Below, in pieces: positions 1 to 6,843 of a stretch of 12,805 bases of DNA. The notes below the pieces were generated by a model. The model was not told the origin of the DNA and ran no database searches. It worked only from the letters and a program-made list of their open reading frames with translations. Source of the DNA: Nitrospinae bacterium RIFCSPLOWO2_12_FULL_45_22 (GTDB lineage: Bacteria > 2-12-FULL-45-22). The stretch spans positions 1 through 12,805 of the forward strand of contig MHDQ01000308.1 in the NCBI GenBank assembly GCA_001803565.1, in the 5' to 3' direction. The position numbers were made by a program, and so were the translations under genes. Within the stretch, counting starts at the first letter, position 1, and the number at the start of each line of letters is the position of its first letter.

Positions 1-357
1 ACCTTGGGCAAGAAACCATTAGTACGACAAAAGCTAGCTGGGATAGCCATCGAGGTAGAAATAGCCCAGTTGCTGGCTTATCGGGTCATATGGCTCTTGA
101 GCCAGGAAATAGTACCTAATTATGAGGCAGCCATGCTGAAGGTATTTGCTACTGAGCTGCGCCAACGGATAGATAAGATAGGCTTACAGATAACGGGGCT
201 TTACGGTCAGTTACAGAGTGGGTCTAAATGGGCCCCGGTGGGAGGCAAGCTAGAACATTACTACCGGGATGATCTTCTAGTAACCATTGTGGGTGGTACA
301 TCAGAAATTATGAGAAATATTATTGCCACCCGGGGGTTAAAAATGCCCCGAGGCTAA
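1..357 (+). CDS. Acyl-CoA dehydrogenase, C-terminal part (gene enters from the left edge)
   Basis: This is the final ~118 codons of an acyl-CoA dehydrogenase, a flavoprotein that introduces an alpha,beta double bond into acyl-CoA thioesters. The reading frame is open to the left edge, so the gene begins outside the window; the TTG at position 4 is probably an internal Leu codon. What is visible is the C-terminal helical bundle (QKLAGIAIEVEIAQLLAYR and following) and the closing signature VGGTSEIMRNIIATRGL, which binds FAD across the dimer interface. In medium-chain enzymes the catalytic base is the Glu of a YEGT motif here; this protein has VGGT, so the base must sit elsewhere (as in isovaleryl/long-chain types) or in a partner subunit. 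The next gene on the same strand starts 36 bp downstream, so the two may be co-transcribed. The family is secure; the substrate is unknown. Confidence 0.9.
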   Translation, partial: TLGKKPLVRQKLAGIAIEVEIAQLLAYRVIWLLSQEIVPNYEAAMLKVFATELRQRIDKIGLQITGLYGQLQSGSKWAPVGGKLEHYYRDDLLVTIVGGTSEIMRNIIATRGLKMPRG

Positions 358-393
358 ATCATGTAGTAAGCGTAGCGAATCTAAAGGCGCGAA

Positions 394-1059
394 ATGAAGC
401 TGACAGAAGGTTTGTATGCCTACCCCTGGCTAGATATGATGGCAAACAATTGCAACACCTATCTCCTGAAGGGTAGGTTAAATATCCTGGTAGACCCGGG
501 CCATAGCGCTTTCTTAGACCAGCTTTTTCAGGCTATGAAGGACGATGATATTGTGCCCGAAGAGATAGACCTGGTGATTAATACCCATGCCCACCCGGAT
601 CATTCTGAAGGGAACAGCTTCTTTCAACAGGATAACACCTTAATAACTTTACATGAGGACGAAGACCGGTATCTGAAAGGCGAAGGAGCTCAACTGTATA
701 AACTGTTCGGCCTGGAGATGTCTCCGTTTCAAGCTGAATTTTATCTGACTGAAGGATGGCTGGAACTGGACGACATATACCTGGAGATTTATCATACCCC
801 GGGCCATTCTCCTGGCTCTATCTGTCTCTATTGGCCAGCAAAAAAGGCCCTGATTAGCGGTGATGTAGTATTCTACCAAGGTGTTGGGAGGACTGATATA
901 CCCGGAGCTGATGGGGAACTGTTAAAGCAGAGTCTGGATAAGCTAGCTCAGTTAGACACCGAGCTTCTACTGCCTGGCCATGGTGACTTAGTAATAGGCA
1001 AAGATGAGGTAAGGGATAATTATGCCCTGATCCAGCAATATATTTCTGAATTGCTTTAA
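394..1059 (+). CDS. Metallo-beta-lactamase-fold hydrolase (glyoxalase II-like)
   Basis: This 221-residue protein has the full metal-binding set of the metallo-beta-lactamase superfamily: HAHPDH at residues 65-70, His138 in TPGHSPGS, Asp157 in SGDVVF, and His196 in LPGHG. The GRTD motif (165-168) followed by the helix and LLLPGHG matches the glyoxalase II / persulfide dioxygenase / thioester hydrolase branch, so a binuclear Zn or Fe hydrolase acting on a thioester or similar ester in the cytoplasm is likely. There is no signal peptide and the length fits a single-domain member. The start is supported by AAAGG at 383-387, six bases upstream. It follows the acyl-CoA dehydrogenase by 36 bp, which would suit a role in acyl-thioester turnover, but that is inference. 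The next gene converges on it. Confidence 0.9.
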   Translation: MKLTEGLYAYPWLDMMANNCNTYLLKGRLNILVDPGHSAFLDQLFQAMKDDDIVPEEIDLVINTHAHPDHSEGNSFFQQDNTLITLHEDEDRYLKGEGAQLYKLFGLEMSPFQAEFYLTEGWLELDDIYLEIYHTPGHSPGSICLYWPAKKALISGDVVFYQGVGRTDIPGADGELLKQSLDKLAQLDTELLLPGHGDLVIGKDEVRDNYALIQQYISELL

Positions 1060-1150
1060 GAATAATATTCTATCTCATGGATCTTACGAAATGTTTTAGT
1101 TAAAAGTTCCACCTCTTTGCTAGCCGAAAGGCCGGTTTACCCATTGCCGG

Positions 1151-1984
1151 CTATGAGAGTGGATACAGGACGCTTTCTATAACGGGCAGACCAGCCAACT
1201 CCGGAGGATGAAAGCCAAATACGGTATCCAAAAAAGACATGATAATGCTATAGGTGGCTCCCCAGAGGATTTCAGTGGGTTGAGCCGGTTCTTGGTAGAT
1301 AAGGCAGGGATAGTCAATGGTGTCTGCCTGGATGATATCTTTAAAGATCGGGTTCCCTACCTTTAGCCTGTATACCCCATAGTTTTCTTCCTGGAAGAAG
1401 GAGTGGAGAGGGATTTGCAAGATTTTTGCTACTTCCCAATTGGGCTTGAGGGACAAAGGAGCTTTAACAGCCCCTACTATGGGAAAGATAATGTTCTTGA
1501 ACAGGGTGAGCCGATAGCAGTTCAATGGCCCCAGGAAGTTTACGGCAAAAGGGTTCAATCGGATTTCTTCCCAACTCTCCCGCAGGGCATTGGTCAGGAA
1601 GAAGGTTATCTGGTTTAAAGGCTGTGGGCCTAGTTGCTTAGCCTTTAGATAGGCGGGGTTTTTTCTCCAGGCTAAGAGGGGCTTAGTGATCAAGTGGCCC
1701 AATAAGCTGTCTATTATTCGATTACTACTACCGCCAGGGCAACATAGGTCACCGGGCTGCTGCACCTTATCCGATCTCTTGTTAAGTAAAAAGACATACC
1801 CCTTATCCGGCTGGTATTGGATGAGCAGAAGCACCCCCGCAACACTACAATTCTGCCCCTGCTCCCTTTGCTCATTAACAAAATTTATCTGGTCTTGATA
1901 ATCTATTGAGTGGCTATAAAGGGCATTCGTTATTAAGGGTTCCAACTCTCCGGGATTAATATCTTGGAGGAGTTTGCCAGGCAT
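1151..1984 (-). CDS. Nudix hydrolase with an interrupted Nudix box (CoA pyrophosphatase-like)
   Basis: This 277-residue protein is a Nudix hydrolase, a family that cleaves nucleoside diphosphates linked to another group. Residues 67-85 read LLNKRSDKVQQPGDLCCPGG, close to the LLxxRS...GxxxFPGG motif of the CoA/NADH pyrophosphatase branch. The metal-binding part follows much later as LRESWEEIRLNP (134-145), which matches REUxEExGU except that Gly is Arg. In a canonical box the Gly-to-Arg distance is 14 residues; here it is about 50, so roughly 35 residues (about 90-130) are inserted in the loop. Related long Nudix proteins with such an insertion exist, so the gene need not be broken. AAAGG lies just before the ATG. 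A thioesterase remnant lies directly upstream on the same strand. The CoA link is inference from the motif. Confidence 0.82.
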   Translation of the reverse strand: MPGKLLQDINPGELEPLITNALYSHSIDYQDQINFVNEQREQGQNCSVAGVLLLIQYQPDKGYVFLLNKRSDKVQQPGDLCCPGGSSNRIIDSLLGHLITKPLLAWRKNPAYLKAKQLGPQPLNQITFFLTNALRESWEEIRLNPFAVNFLGPLNCYRLTLFKNIIFPIVGAVKAPLSLKPNWEVAKILQIPLHSFFQEENYGVYRLKVGNPIFKDIIQADTIDYPCLIYQEPAQPTEILWGATYSIIMSFLDTVFGFHPPELAGLPVIESVLYPLS

Positions 1985-2000
1985 TTTCCTTTGCTGCTCC

Positions 2001-2236
2001 CTATCTTTTTCCTTTAATAAAAGTAATTGTGGCAGTAGCTAGAGTATTACCATTTCCTTTAAGGCAACAGCTACGGCTGTATCGGCTAGAGAGGCAATTG
2101 CTCCACCATGTACTATACCCGCAGGCTGGGTAAGTTCTAATCGGAAGGGCAGTTCAATCCGGCAAAACCCTCGTTCTATCTGGATAACTTTCATACCCAG
2201 TAATGTTTCAAAGGGAGCTAACTCTAGCGCTTCCAC
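2001..2236 (-). pseudogene. PaaI-type hotdog thioesterase, frameshifted and truncated
   Basis: The open frame (stop at 2039) encodes the first half of a PaaI/YbgC-type acyl-CoA thioesterase: FETLLGMKVIQIERGFCRI, the active-site segment GIVHGGAIASLADTAVAVAL, then a stop after KEMVIL. Normal members are about 130-140 residues and continue with beta strands like TVEMKINFLRP. That strand can be read in another frame as NTLATATITFIKGKR, ending at a stop at 2001-2003, which points to a single-base indel near 2045-2055. Even with the shift repaired, the last ~45 residues are missing. A perfect GGAGG (2243-2247) sits six bases before a GTG at 2236, so I take that as the original start instead of the upstream ATG at 2284, which has no ribosome binding site. 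A promoter-like sequence lies upstream at 2313-2341. A sequencing error could explain the shift but not the missing C-terminus. Confidence 0.7.
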
Positions 2237-2242
2237 AACTTT

Positions 2243-2247
2243 CCTCC
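2243..2247 (-). promoter_or_regulatory. Ribosome binding site deciding the thioesterase start
   Basis: On the minus strand the sequence is GGAGG, six bases upstream of GTG at 2236-2234. The in-frame ATG at 2284 has no purine-rich box before it. The site therefore supports a GTG start that gives the N-terminus typical of short PaaI proteins. Confidence 0.6.
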
Positions 2248-2309
2248 AAAAATACATGTGGCAAGGGGCTGGGTGACTTTTCATTTTTGCTTGCCATAAT
2301 TTGAATAAC

Positions 2310-2336
2310 TTGATATTATCACTTTTTACTTATACT
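2310..2336 (+). promoter_or_regulatory. Possible promoter for the molybdoenzyme unit, overlapping the divergent one
   Basis: TTGATA (2310-2315) and TATACT (2331-2336) resemble -35 and -10 boxes, each with five of six matches, but the spacing is 15 bases, shorter than the usual 16-18. If used, it would leave an untranslated leader of about 200 bases that includes the palindromic element at 2400-2454. This is a weak call; no better promoter was seen closer to the gene. Confidence 0.22.
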
Positions 2337-2341
2337 ATCAA
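2313..2341 (-). promoter_or_regulatory. Promoter-like sequence for the thioesterase-Nudix direction
   Basis: Reading the minus strand, TTGATA (2341-2336) is followed after 17 bases by TAATAT (2318-2313). The -35 box matches TTGACA at five of six positions and the -10 box matches TATAAT at four. Position and direction suit transcription of the thioesterase remnant and the Nudix gene. It overlaps a weaker promoter-like sequence on the plus strand. Confidence 0.4.
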
Positions 2342-2399
2342 AATCTATTTCCCCCATGCAATGGTGCAAAAATCGTTTAGTAATGCCTCAGTTATGCGG

Positions 2400-2454
2400 G
2401 GTAGCCGCAACCTTTAGGTTGCATTATTTACGCAGGCTAAAGCCTGCGACTACC
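2400..2454. repeat. REP/BIME-like element: two palindromes inside an outer inverted repeat
   Basis: Two palindromes lie side by side: GCAACCTTTAGGTTGC (2407-2422, 7-bp arms) and CGCAGGCTAAAGCCTGCG (2431-2448, 8-bp arms). They are enclosed by ends that are themselves inverted, GGTAGCCGC (2400-2408) and GCGACTACC (2446-2454), matching at eight of nine positions. This double-hairpin layout is typical of dispersed REP/BIME or small non-autonomous elements between genes. It sits between the divergent thioesterase and molybdoenzyme genes, 87 bp before the latter. It has no T-tract, so a plain terminator role is less likely. Copy number in the genome cannot be judged from one window. Confidence 0.72.
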
Positions 2455-2527
2455 AATTCTCCCTATGTGACCGAGGGATTATTCGTTTTCCTCCATTGCC
2501 TCATGATTAGCCTTAAATAGTTTGACC

Positions 2528-2535
2528 AGGAGGAG
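2528..2535 (+). promoter_or_regulatory. Strong ribosome binding site of the molybdoenzyme
   Basis: AGGAGGAG lies six bases before the ATG at 2542. It selects this ATG, which gives a complete Tat signal, over any downstream start. Confidence 0.75.
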
Positions 2536-2541
2536 AGAAAG

Positions 2542-5418
2542 ATGGAGAAAAAGGACAATGGCTTTACCCGACGCGATTTTATCAAAGGCGCCAGTTTTGG
2601 TGTACTTACCTTATCGCTTGGTACCCTGCGCTTCAAAGGAGGAGAAGTCTTTGCCCAAGAGCCCCTCAAACCGTATCCCTATCGCACCTGGGAAGACCTG
2701 TACAAAAAGCAATGGACCTGGGACAAAGTAGCTAAAGTTACTCACCCTAGAAACTGTTGGTACCAGGCCCATTGCTCCTGGGATGCCTTCATAAAGAATG
2801 GCATTATAGTCCGGGAAGAGCAAACCGCTGATTATCCCCAGACCCGGCCTGAGCTATCAGATTTTAACCCCCGGGGCTGTCAGAAAGGGGCCTGTTATAG
2901 TGCCCGGATGTATGACCCTACCCGTATTAAGTATCCGTTAAAAAGGGTAGGGGAGCGGGGTGAAGGGAAATGGAAAAGGTTATCGTGGGATGAGGCCCTT
3001 ACCGAGATAGCCGATACCATGATAGATATTATCGCTAAAGAAGGGCCCGATACCTTTCTCTATGATGTAGGTACCAATCTAAGCCTGGGACCTCAAGGGT
3101 TAGGTCTGTTTAGGCTCTGCACCTTACTCGACTCGGGCGTCCTGGATTGTAACCCAGAGATCGGGGATGATCATCAAGGCTGGGCCGTGACCAGTGGTTC
3201 TATGATTGGTTGCGGTTCAGCAGATAATTGGTTTTACTCAGATATCGTCCTGATCTGGGCTGGTAACCCCTCTTATACGGGTATGCCATATTCTCATTTC
3301 TTATGGGAAGCCCGCTATAATGGCACCCGGGTCATCGGTATCAGTCCGGATTATAATGCGAGTGTTATTCATTGTGACCAATGGATCCCTATTAATATTG
3401 GTACAGATGCGGCTTTGGCCATGGGCATGGCCCAGGTTATAGTGAAAGAAGGACTATATAATAAAGAATTTATCAAAGAGCAGACCGATATGCCTTTCCT
3501 GGTAAGGGATGATACCAAACAGTTCCTTAGGGAGAAAGACCTTAAAGAGAATGGGCGGGATGATCTCTTCTATATATTTGACCTCAAGAGCCAGGGCATA
3601 AAAGAACCTCCCAGAGCTACCCTGACCCTGGGAGACTTAGACCCTGCCCTGGAAGGGAGTTTTGAGGTAGAGACCATCCAGGGTAAGGTCAAGGTACGCC
3701 CGGCATTTGAGTTCTTAAAGGATAAACTGAAGGATTATTCCTTAGATAGGGTTTCTCAAATAACCGGTATAAACCCCACCATTATTGAAAGCCTGGCCCG
3801 GGATATAGCCAAGGCCCGAACCGTTACTAACGTGACTAATTCTTGTATATCTAAATTCTATCACGGTGACCTGATCGAACGGACCCAGATCCTTGTGCTG
3901 GCCCTCTGTGGTCATTTTGGCAAGAAAGGTAGTGGGTTCAATGCCTTCCCCATGCTGATAGACGATACCAATTTCCGCCTGGCCTTTGCCCCACCCCTGC
4001 CTTTCAAAGAGGCACTGGCGGCCTTTGAAAAATCTTTTGCTGAACAAGTCAAAGACCTAAAGCAGGCAGACTATACCGATGAGATGCTCTCTTATGAATT
4101 TGGACGCAGGCTGGAAAAGACCGGCATAACCGTCTCCAATACCCTGTTTTGGTATGTACATGGTGGTTTGAATGAGCTTTCTGGCCGCTCCAAGGAATGG
4201 GATAAATACTTGAAGCGTGATGTAGATGAGTATGTAAAAGAGTCTCTGGAAAAAGGCTGGCAAAATGTATTCCCTGCTCCAGGCAAAGAGCCCCGCATAT
4301 TATTCGAGTGCGGCGGGAATGTTATCCGGCGGGTACGGGGTTACACGGCCTTGCTCAAGACCCTCTGGCCCAAACTCCATTTGATAGTAACCCTTGACTT
4401 CCGGATGGGGGCGACGGGTCTCCATTCCGATTATGTCCTCCCAGCCGCAGGGTATTATGAAAAGGACGATTTTGCCGGTTGGGTCGGTCCCTATCAGCCT
4501 TTCTTCCAGGTTACGACCAGGGCGGTAGAACCCTTGCATGAATCAAAATCAGAATGGGAGATCCACTGTCTGCTGGCCAAGAAGATCCAGGAAAGGGCTA
4601 AGCAAAGGAATATCCTCACCTTTAAAGATAAGCAAGGCAAAGAGAGGCGATTCGATAATCTCTATGATATTCTGACCTATGGCAGGCATTATACAGAGAA
4701 GGATGAAGAGAAGGTTTGTCGGGACTCCCTGGCCCTGTCCCCTTGCTTTAAAGGTGACTGGAAACACCTGAAAGAAAAGGGGTGGGTTAAATGGGAAGAC
4801 ATTGGCAAGGGCTTCTTCGGTATCGGTAATGCTACCGATATCAAACCCGATGAGCCTATTGTCCCTTATACCTGGCATACAGATAAGAAGGTCCCCTGGC
4901 CTACCCTTAGTCGGCGGATGCAGTTCTACATAGACCAGGATTTTTATCTGGAGTTAGGAGAGGAATTACCTATCCATAAAGACCCTCCTATCAGTGGTGG
5001 TAATTATCCCCTTACGGTTACCGGTGGGCATACCCGCTGGAGTATCCATTCCATGTGGCGCGATGAGGCCCATATGCTCCGGCTCCAGCGTGGTCAACCG
5101 GTTATGTATATGAGTGTAGCCGATGCCCAGAAGAGGGGGATAAAGGATGGGGAAATAGTCCTGGTAAAGAACGATATTGATTCTTTCGAGATAATGGCTA
5201 AGGTAGCCCCGGCTATTCGTCCGGGCCAGGTGGTCATCTACCATGCCTGGGAACAGTATCAATTTAAGGGGCATAAACTCTTCCAGAACCTGATGCCGAG
5301 TCCCATAAAACCCACTGAGTTAGCCGGTGGTTACTTTCATCTGGGACCCTTCTTTGGCCAACTCAGCCCGGGCCAGAGTGACCGAGATACCAGGGTTGAA
5401 GTAACCCGGATCGCCTAG
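2542..5418 (+). CDS. Tat-exported molybdopterin oxidoreductase, type II DMSO reductase family catalytic subunit
   Basis: This 958-residue protein is a bis-MGD molybdenum (or tungsten) enzyme. It opens with a Tat signal (RRDFIKG, residues 10-16, hydrophobic stretch to ~30, cleavage probable after VFA at 38). Iron-sulfur ligands are His68, Cys72, Cys78 and Cys113. The His-led set and the 34 residues between the last two cysteines match NarG-type enzymes, but Cys72-Cys78 is CX5C where CX3C is usual. EIGDD (206-210) may carry the Asp that ligates Mo in this group. EARYNGTRVIGISPDYN (256-272) and GTDAALAMGMAQVI, plus the C-terminal cofactor domain from ~822 (GGHTRWSIHSMW, later PSPIKPTELAGGYFHLG), most resemble ethylbenzene and dimethylsulfide dehydrogenase alpha subunits. 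Those act with beta, gamma and chaperone proteins; none is encoded here. AGGAGGAG at 2528-2535 fixes the start. Substrate and direction of reaction are unknown. Confidence 0.9.
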   Translation: MEKKDNGFTRRDFIKGASFGVLTLSLGTLRFKGGEVFAQEPLKPYPYRTWEDLYKKQWTWDKVAKVTHPRNCWYQAHCSWDAFIKNGIIVREEQTADYPQTRPELSDFNPRGCQKGACYSARMYDPTRIKYPLKRVGERGEGKWKRLSWDEALTEIADTMIDIIAKEGPDTFLYDVGTNLSLGPQGLGLFRLCTLLDSGVLDCNPEIGDDHQGWAVTSGSMIGCGSADNWFYSDIVLIWAGNPSYTGMPYSHFLWEARYNGTRVIGISPDYNASVIHCDQWIPINIGTDAALAMGMAQVIVKEGLYNKEFIKEQTDMPFLVRDDTKQFLREKDLKENGRDDLFYIFDLKSQGIKEPPRATLTLGDLDPALEGSFEVETIQGKVKVRPAFEFLKDKLKDYSLDRVSQITGINPTIIESLARDIAKARTVTNVTNSCISKFYHGDLIERTQILVLALCGHFGKKGSGFNAFPMLIDDTNFRLAFAPPLPFKEALAAFEKSFAEQVKDLKQADYTDEMLSYEFGRRLEKTGITVSNTLFWYVHGGLNELSGRSKEWDKYLKRDVDEYVKESLEKGWQNVFPAPGKEPRILFECGGNVIRRVRGYTALLKTLWPKLHLIVTLDFRMGATGLHSDYVLPAAGYYEKDDFAGWVGPYQPFFQVTTRAVEPLHESKSEWEIHCLLAKKIQERAKQRNILTFKDKQGKERRFDNLYDILTYGRHYTEKDEEKVCRDSLALSPCFKGDWKHLKEKGWVKWEDIGKGFFGIGNATDIKPDEPIVPYTWHTDKKVPWPTLSRRMQFYIDQDFYLELGEELPIHKDPPISGGNYPLTVTGGHTRWSIHSMWRDEAHMLRLQRGQPVMYMSVADAQKRGIKDGEIVLVKNDIDSFEIMAKVAPAIRPGQVVIYHAWEQYQFKGHKLFQNLMPSPIKPTELAGGYFHLGPFFGQLSPGQSDRDTRVEVTRIA

Positions 5419-5500
5419 CCCCGGCACTACAGGTAGCTGGGTGAATCAGTGGAAATCTGCATCCAAAATAATTTAACTTAAAACAACAACCGTAGAGGAG

Positions 5501-5507
5501 GGGAGGA
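5501..5507 (+). promoter_or_regulatory. Strong ribosome binding site of the double-hotdog gene
   Basis: GGGAGGA lies ten bases before the ATG at 5518, at the end of a purine-rich run from 5494. Such a strong site suits high translation, like that of the molybdoenzyme upstream. Confidence 0.65.
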
Positions 5508-5517
5508 AGAGCGAGAA

Positions 5518-6792
5518 ATGAGTAATAAAAAAGCGCCGATGGAACATGCACGGTTATTGCCGGTAGGAGAAAAGGGTGGGGCACTTAAACATGAAAAATT
5601 TACCCCAGAGGTACAGACCCGGAGGCGGGCACGGGCAGATAAACCCTTTTATCCCAGGGATATTTATTTTAATACCCAGGCATCAAAGGATGGCATAAGG
5701 CATTTTGCCAATGGCCTGGGTGATTTAAATCCTTTATTTCGGGAGGAAGAATATGCCAAGAAGACCAAGTATGCCAGCATCATAGCACCCCCCTGCTATC
5801 TCTACACTATCCGGTGGTTGTCTCCTGGTGGTGGCGGGACTGGTATCCATGGCTGGTATTCCGGGGGTGAATGGGAATGGTATCGGCCGATCTTTGCCGG
5901 AGATGAATATACGGTGGTTTGCGTGCTACGGGACCTGGTGGAGAAACAAGGCAAGATGGGCGGTGGGAAGACCTGGATTGACTATAGTGAAGTTATCTAT
6001 GTAAACCAGAGGCATGAGATCGTAGGCAAGGAACTGGGCTGGGCGGTAATGGGTGAGCGCGAGGCCTCGGGCTCGGCCGGCAAATACCGGGGTACCCCTA
6101 AGCCAGAATATTCCCGGGACGATTGGATGAGAATCCTGGATTTATATAATAAAGAAGAGCTAAGGGGCCCTAAGCCACGCTATTGGGAAGATGTTCAGGT
6201 GGGTGACAAGCTGGGGCCTATGCTCAAAGGACCGTTGAGTGTCCGCGATGAGGTAGGCTGGCTGATGGGTGCCGGTTCACCCTTCTTCCGGGCCCATAAG
6301 ATAGAATACGAGTGGGAAAGGAGACATCCCCATACCTTGGAGTATGTTGAGGAGACCGGAGAAAGGGATGTCCCTGAGCTGGTCCATATATTTGATGCCT
6401 TTGCCCGTACTATAGGCGTGGAGCGGGCTTATGATTATGGCTGTCAGAGAATGAGCTGGCTGGGCAATCTTTACACTAACTGGATGGGAGACGACGCTTT
6501 CTTGTGGAAGATGCGTGGTGACCTGAGGGTCTTCAATCAGATGGGTGATATTACTACCTTTGAAGGGAAAGTAATCAAGAAATATATCGAGGATGGAAGG
6601 TGTTGTGTAGATATAGAGGCCTGGGGTAAAAACCAGAGAGATGAATGGTCTATGCGGCCTAACCCGGCGACTGTTATACTTCCCTCAAGAGAATACGGTC
6701 CCGTTGTCTATCCTAATCCCTCGGTTAAGCTGATGAAGGAAGCCGAAGAGGCAAGGCCTTTAGATGAGCTGATCAAAGAAGGAATAATCTAG
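5518..6792 (+). CDS. Double-hotdog MaoC / FAS1-like acyl dehydratase family protein
   Basis: This 424-residue cytoplasmic-looking protein has two hotdog halves. The N-terminal half (about 45-180) is a FAS1-like / MaoC-N dehydratase domain, seen in HFANGLGDLNPLFREEEYA (62-80) and the later EWYRPIFAGDEYTV. The C-terminal half (about 220-390) begins with YWEDVQVGDKLGP, a common MaoC opening, and ends with the strand segment DLRVFNQMGDITTFEGKV. Family members hydrate enoyl-CoA or dehydrate hydroxyacyl-CoA using a D-x-N-P-x-H signature. Here the first half has DLNPLF (no His) and the second GAGSPFFRAH (no Asp-Asn), so the classic Asp/His pair is not evident. A 40-residue charged N-terminal extension precedes the fold. 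The gene starts 99 bp after the molybdoenzyme on the same strand with no clear terminator between, so co-expression is likely. The domain call is good; activity is uncertain. Confidence 0.8.
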   Translation: MSNKKAPMEHARLLPVGEKGGALKHEKFTPEVQTRRRARADKPFYPRDIYFNTQASKDGIRHFANGLGDLNPLFREEEYAKKTKYASIIAPPCYLYTIRWLSPGGGGTGIHGWYSGGEWEWYRPIFAGDEYTVVCVLRDLVEKQGKMGGGKTWIDYSEVIYVNQRHEIVGKELGWAVMGEREASGSAGKYRGTPKPEYSRDDWMRILDLYNKEELRGPKPRYWEDVQVGDKLGPMLKGPLSVRDEVGWLMGAGSPFFRAHKIEYEWERRHPHTLEYVEETGERDVPELVHIFDAFARTIGVERAYDYGCQRMSWLGNLYTNWMGDDAFLWKMRGDLRVFNQMGDITTFEGKVIKKYIEDGRCCVDIEAWGKNQRDEWSMRPNPATVILPSREYGPVVYPNPSVKLMKEAEEARPLDELIKEGII

Positions 6793-6843
6793 GGTAATAC
6801 AGGAAGATTATCTAGCCGCTAAAAGAAAAGACCACCAGGGTTT

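Noticed and set aside
1131-1151. GCCGG / CCGGC pair as a terminator between the MBL-fold and Nudix genes
   Set aside because: The stem is only five pairs with an 11-base loop and no T-run.
2285-2541. CRISPR-like or tandem repeat array
   Set aside because: The palindromes occur once each, with no regular spacers.
3742-5274. Several 68-109 residue minus-strand ORFs within the molybdoenzyme gene
   Set aside because: They are antisense shadows of a well-supported 958-residue coding frame and show no recognisable domain or ribosome binding site.
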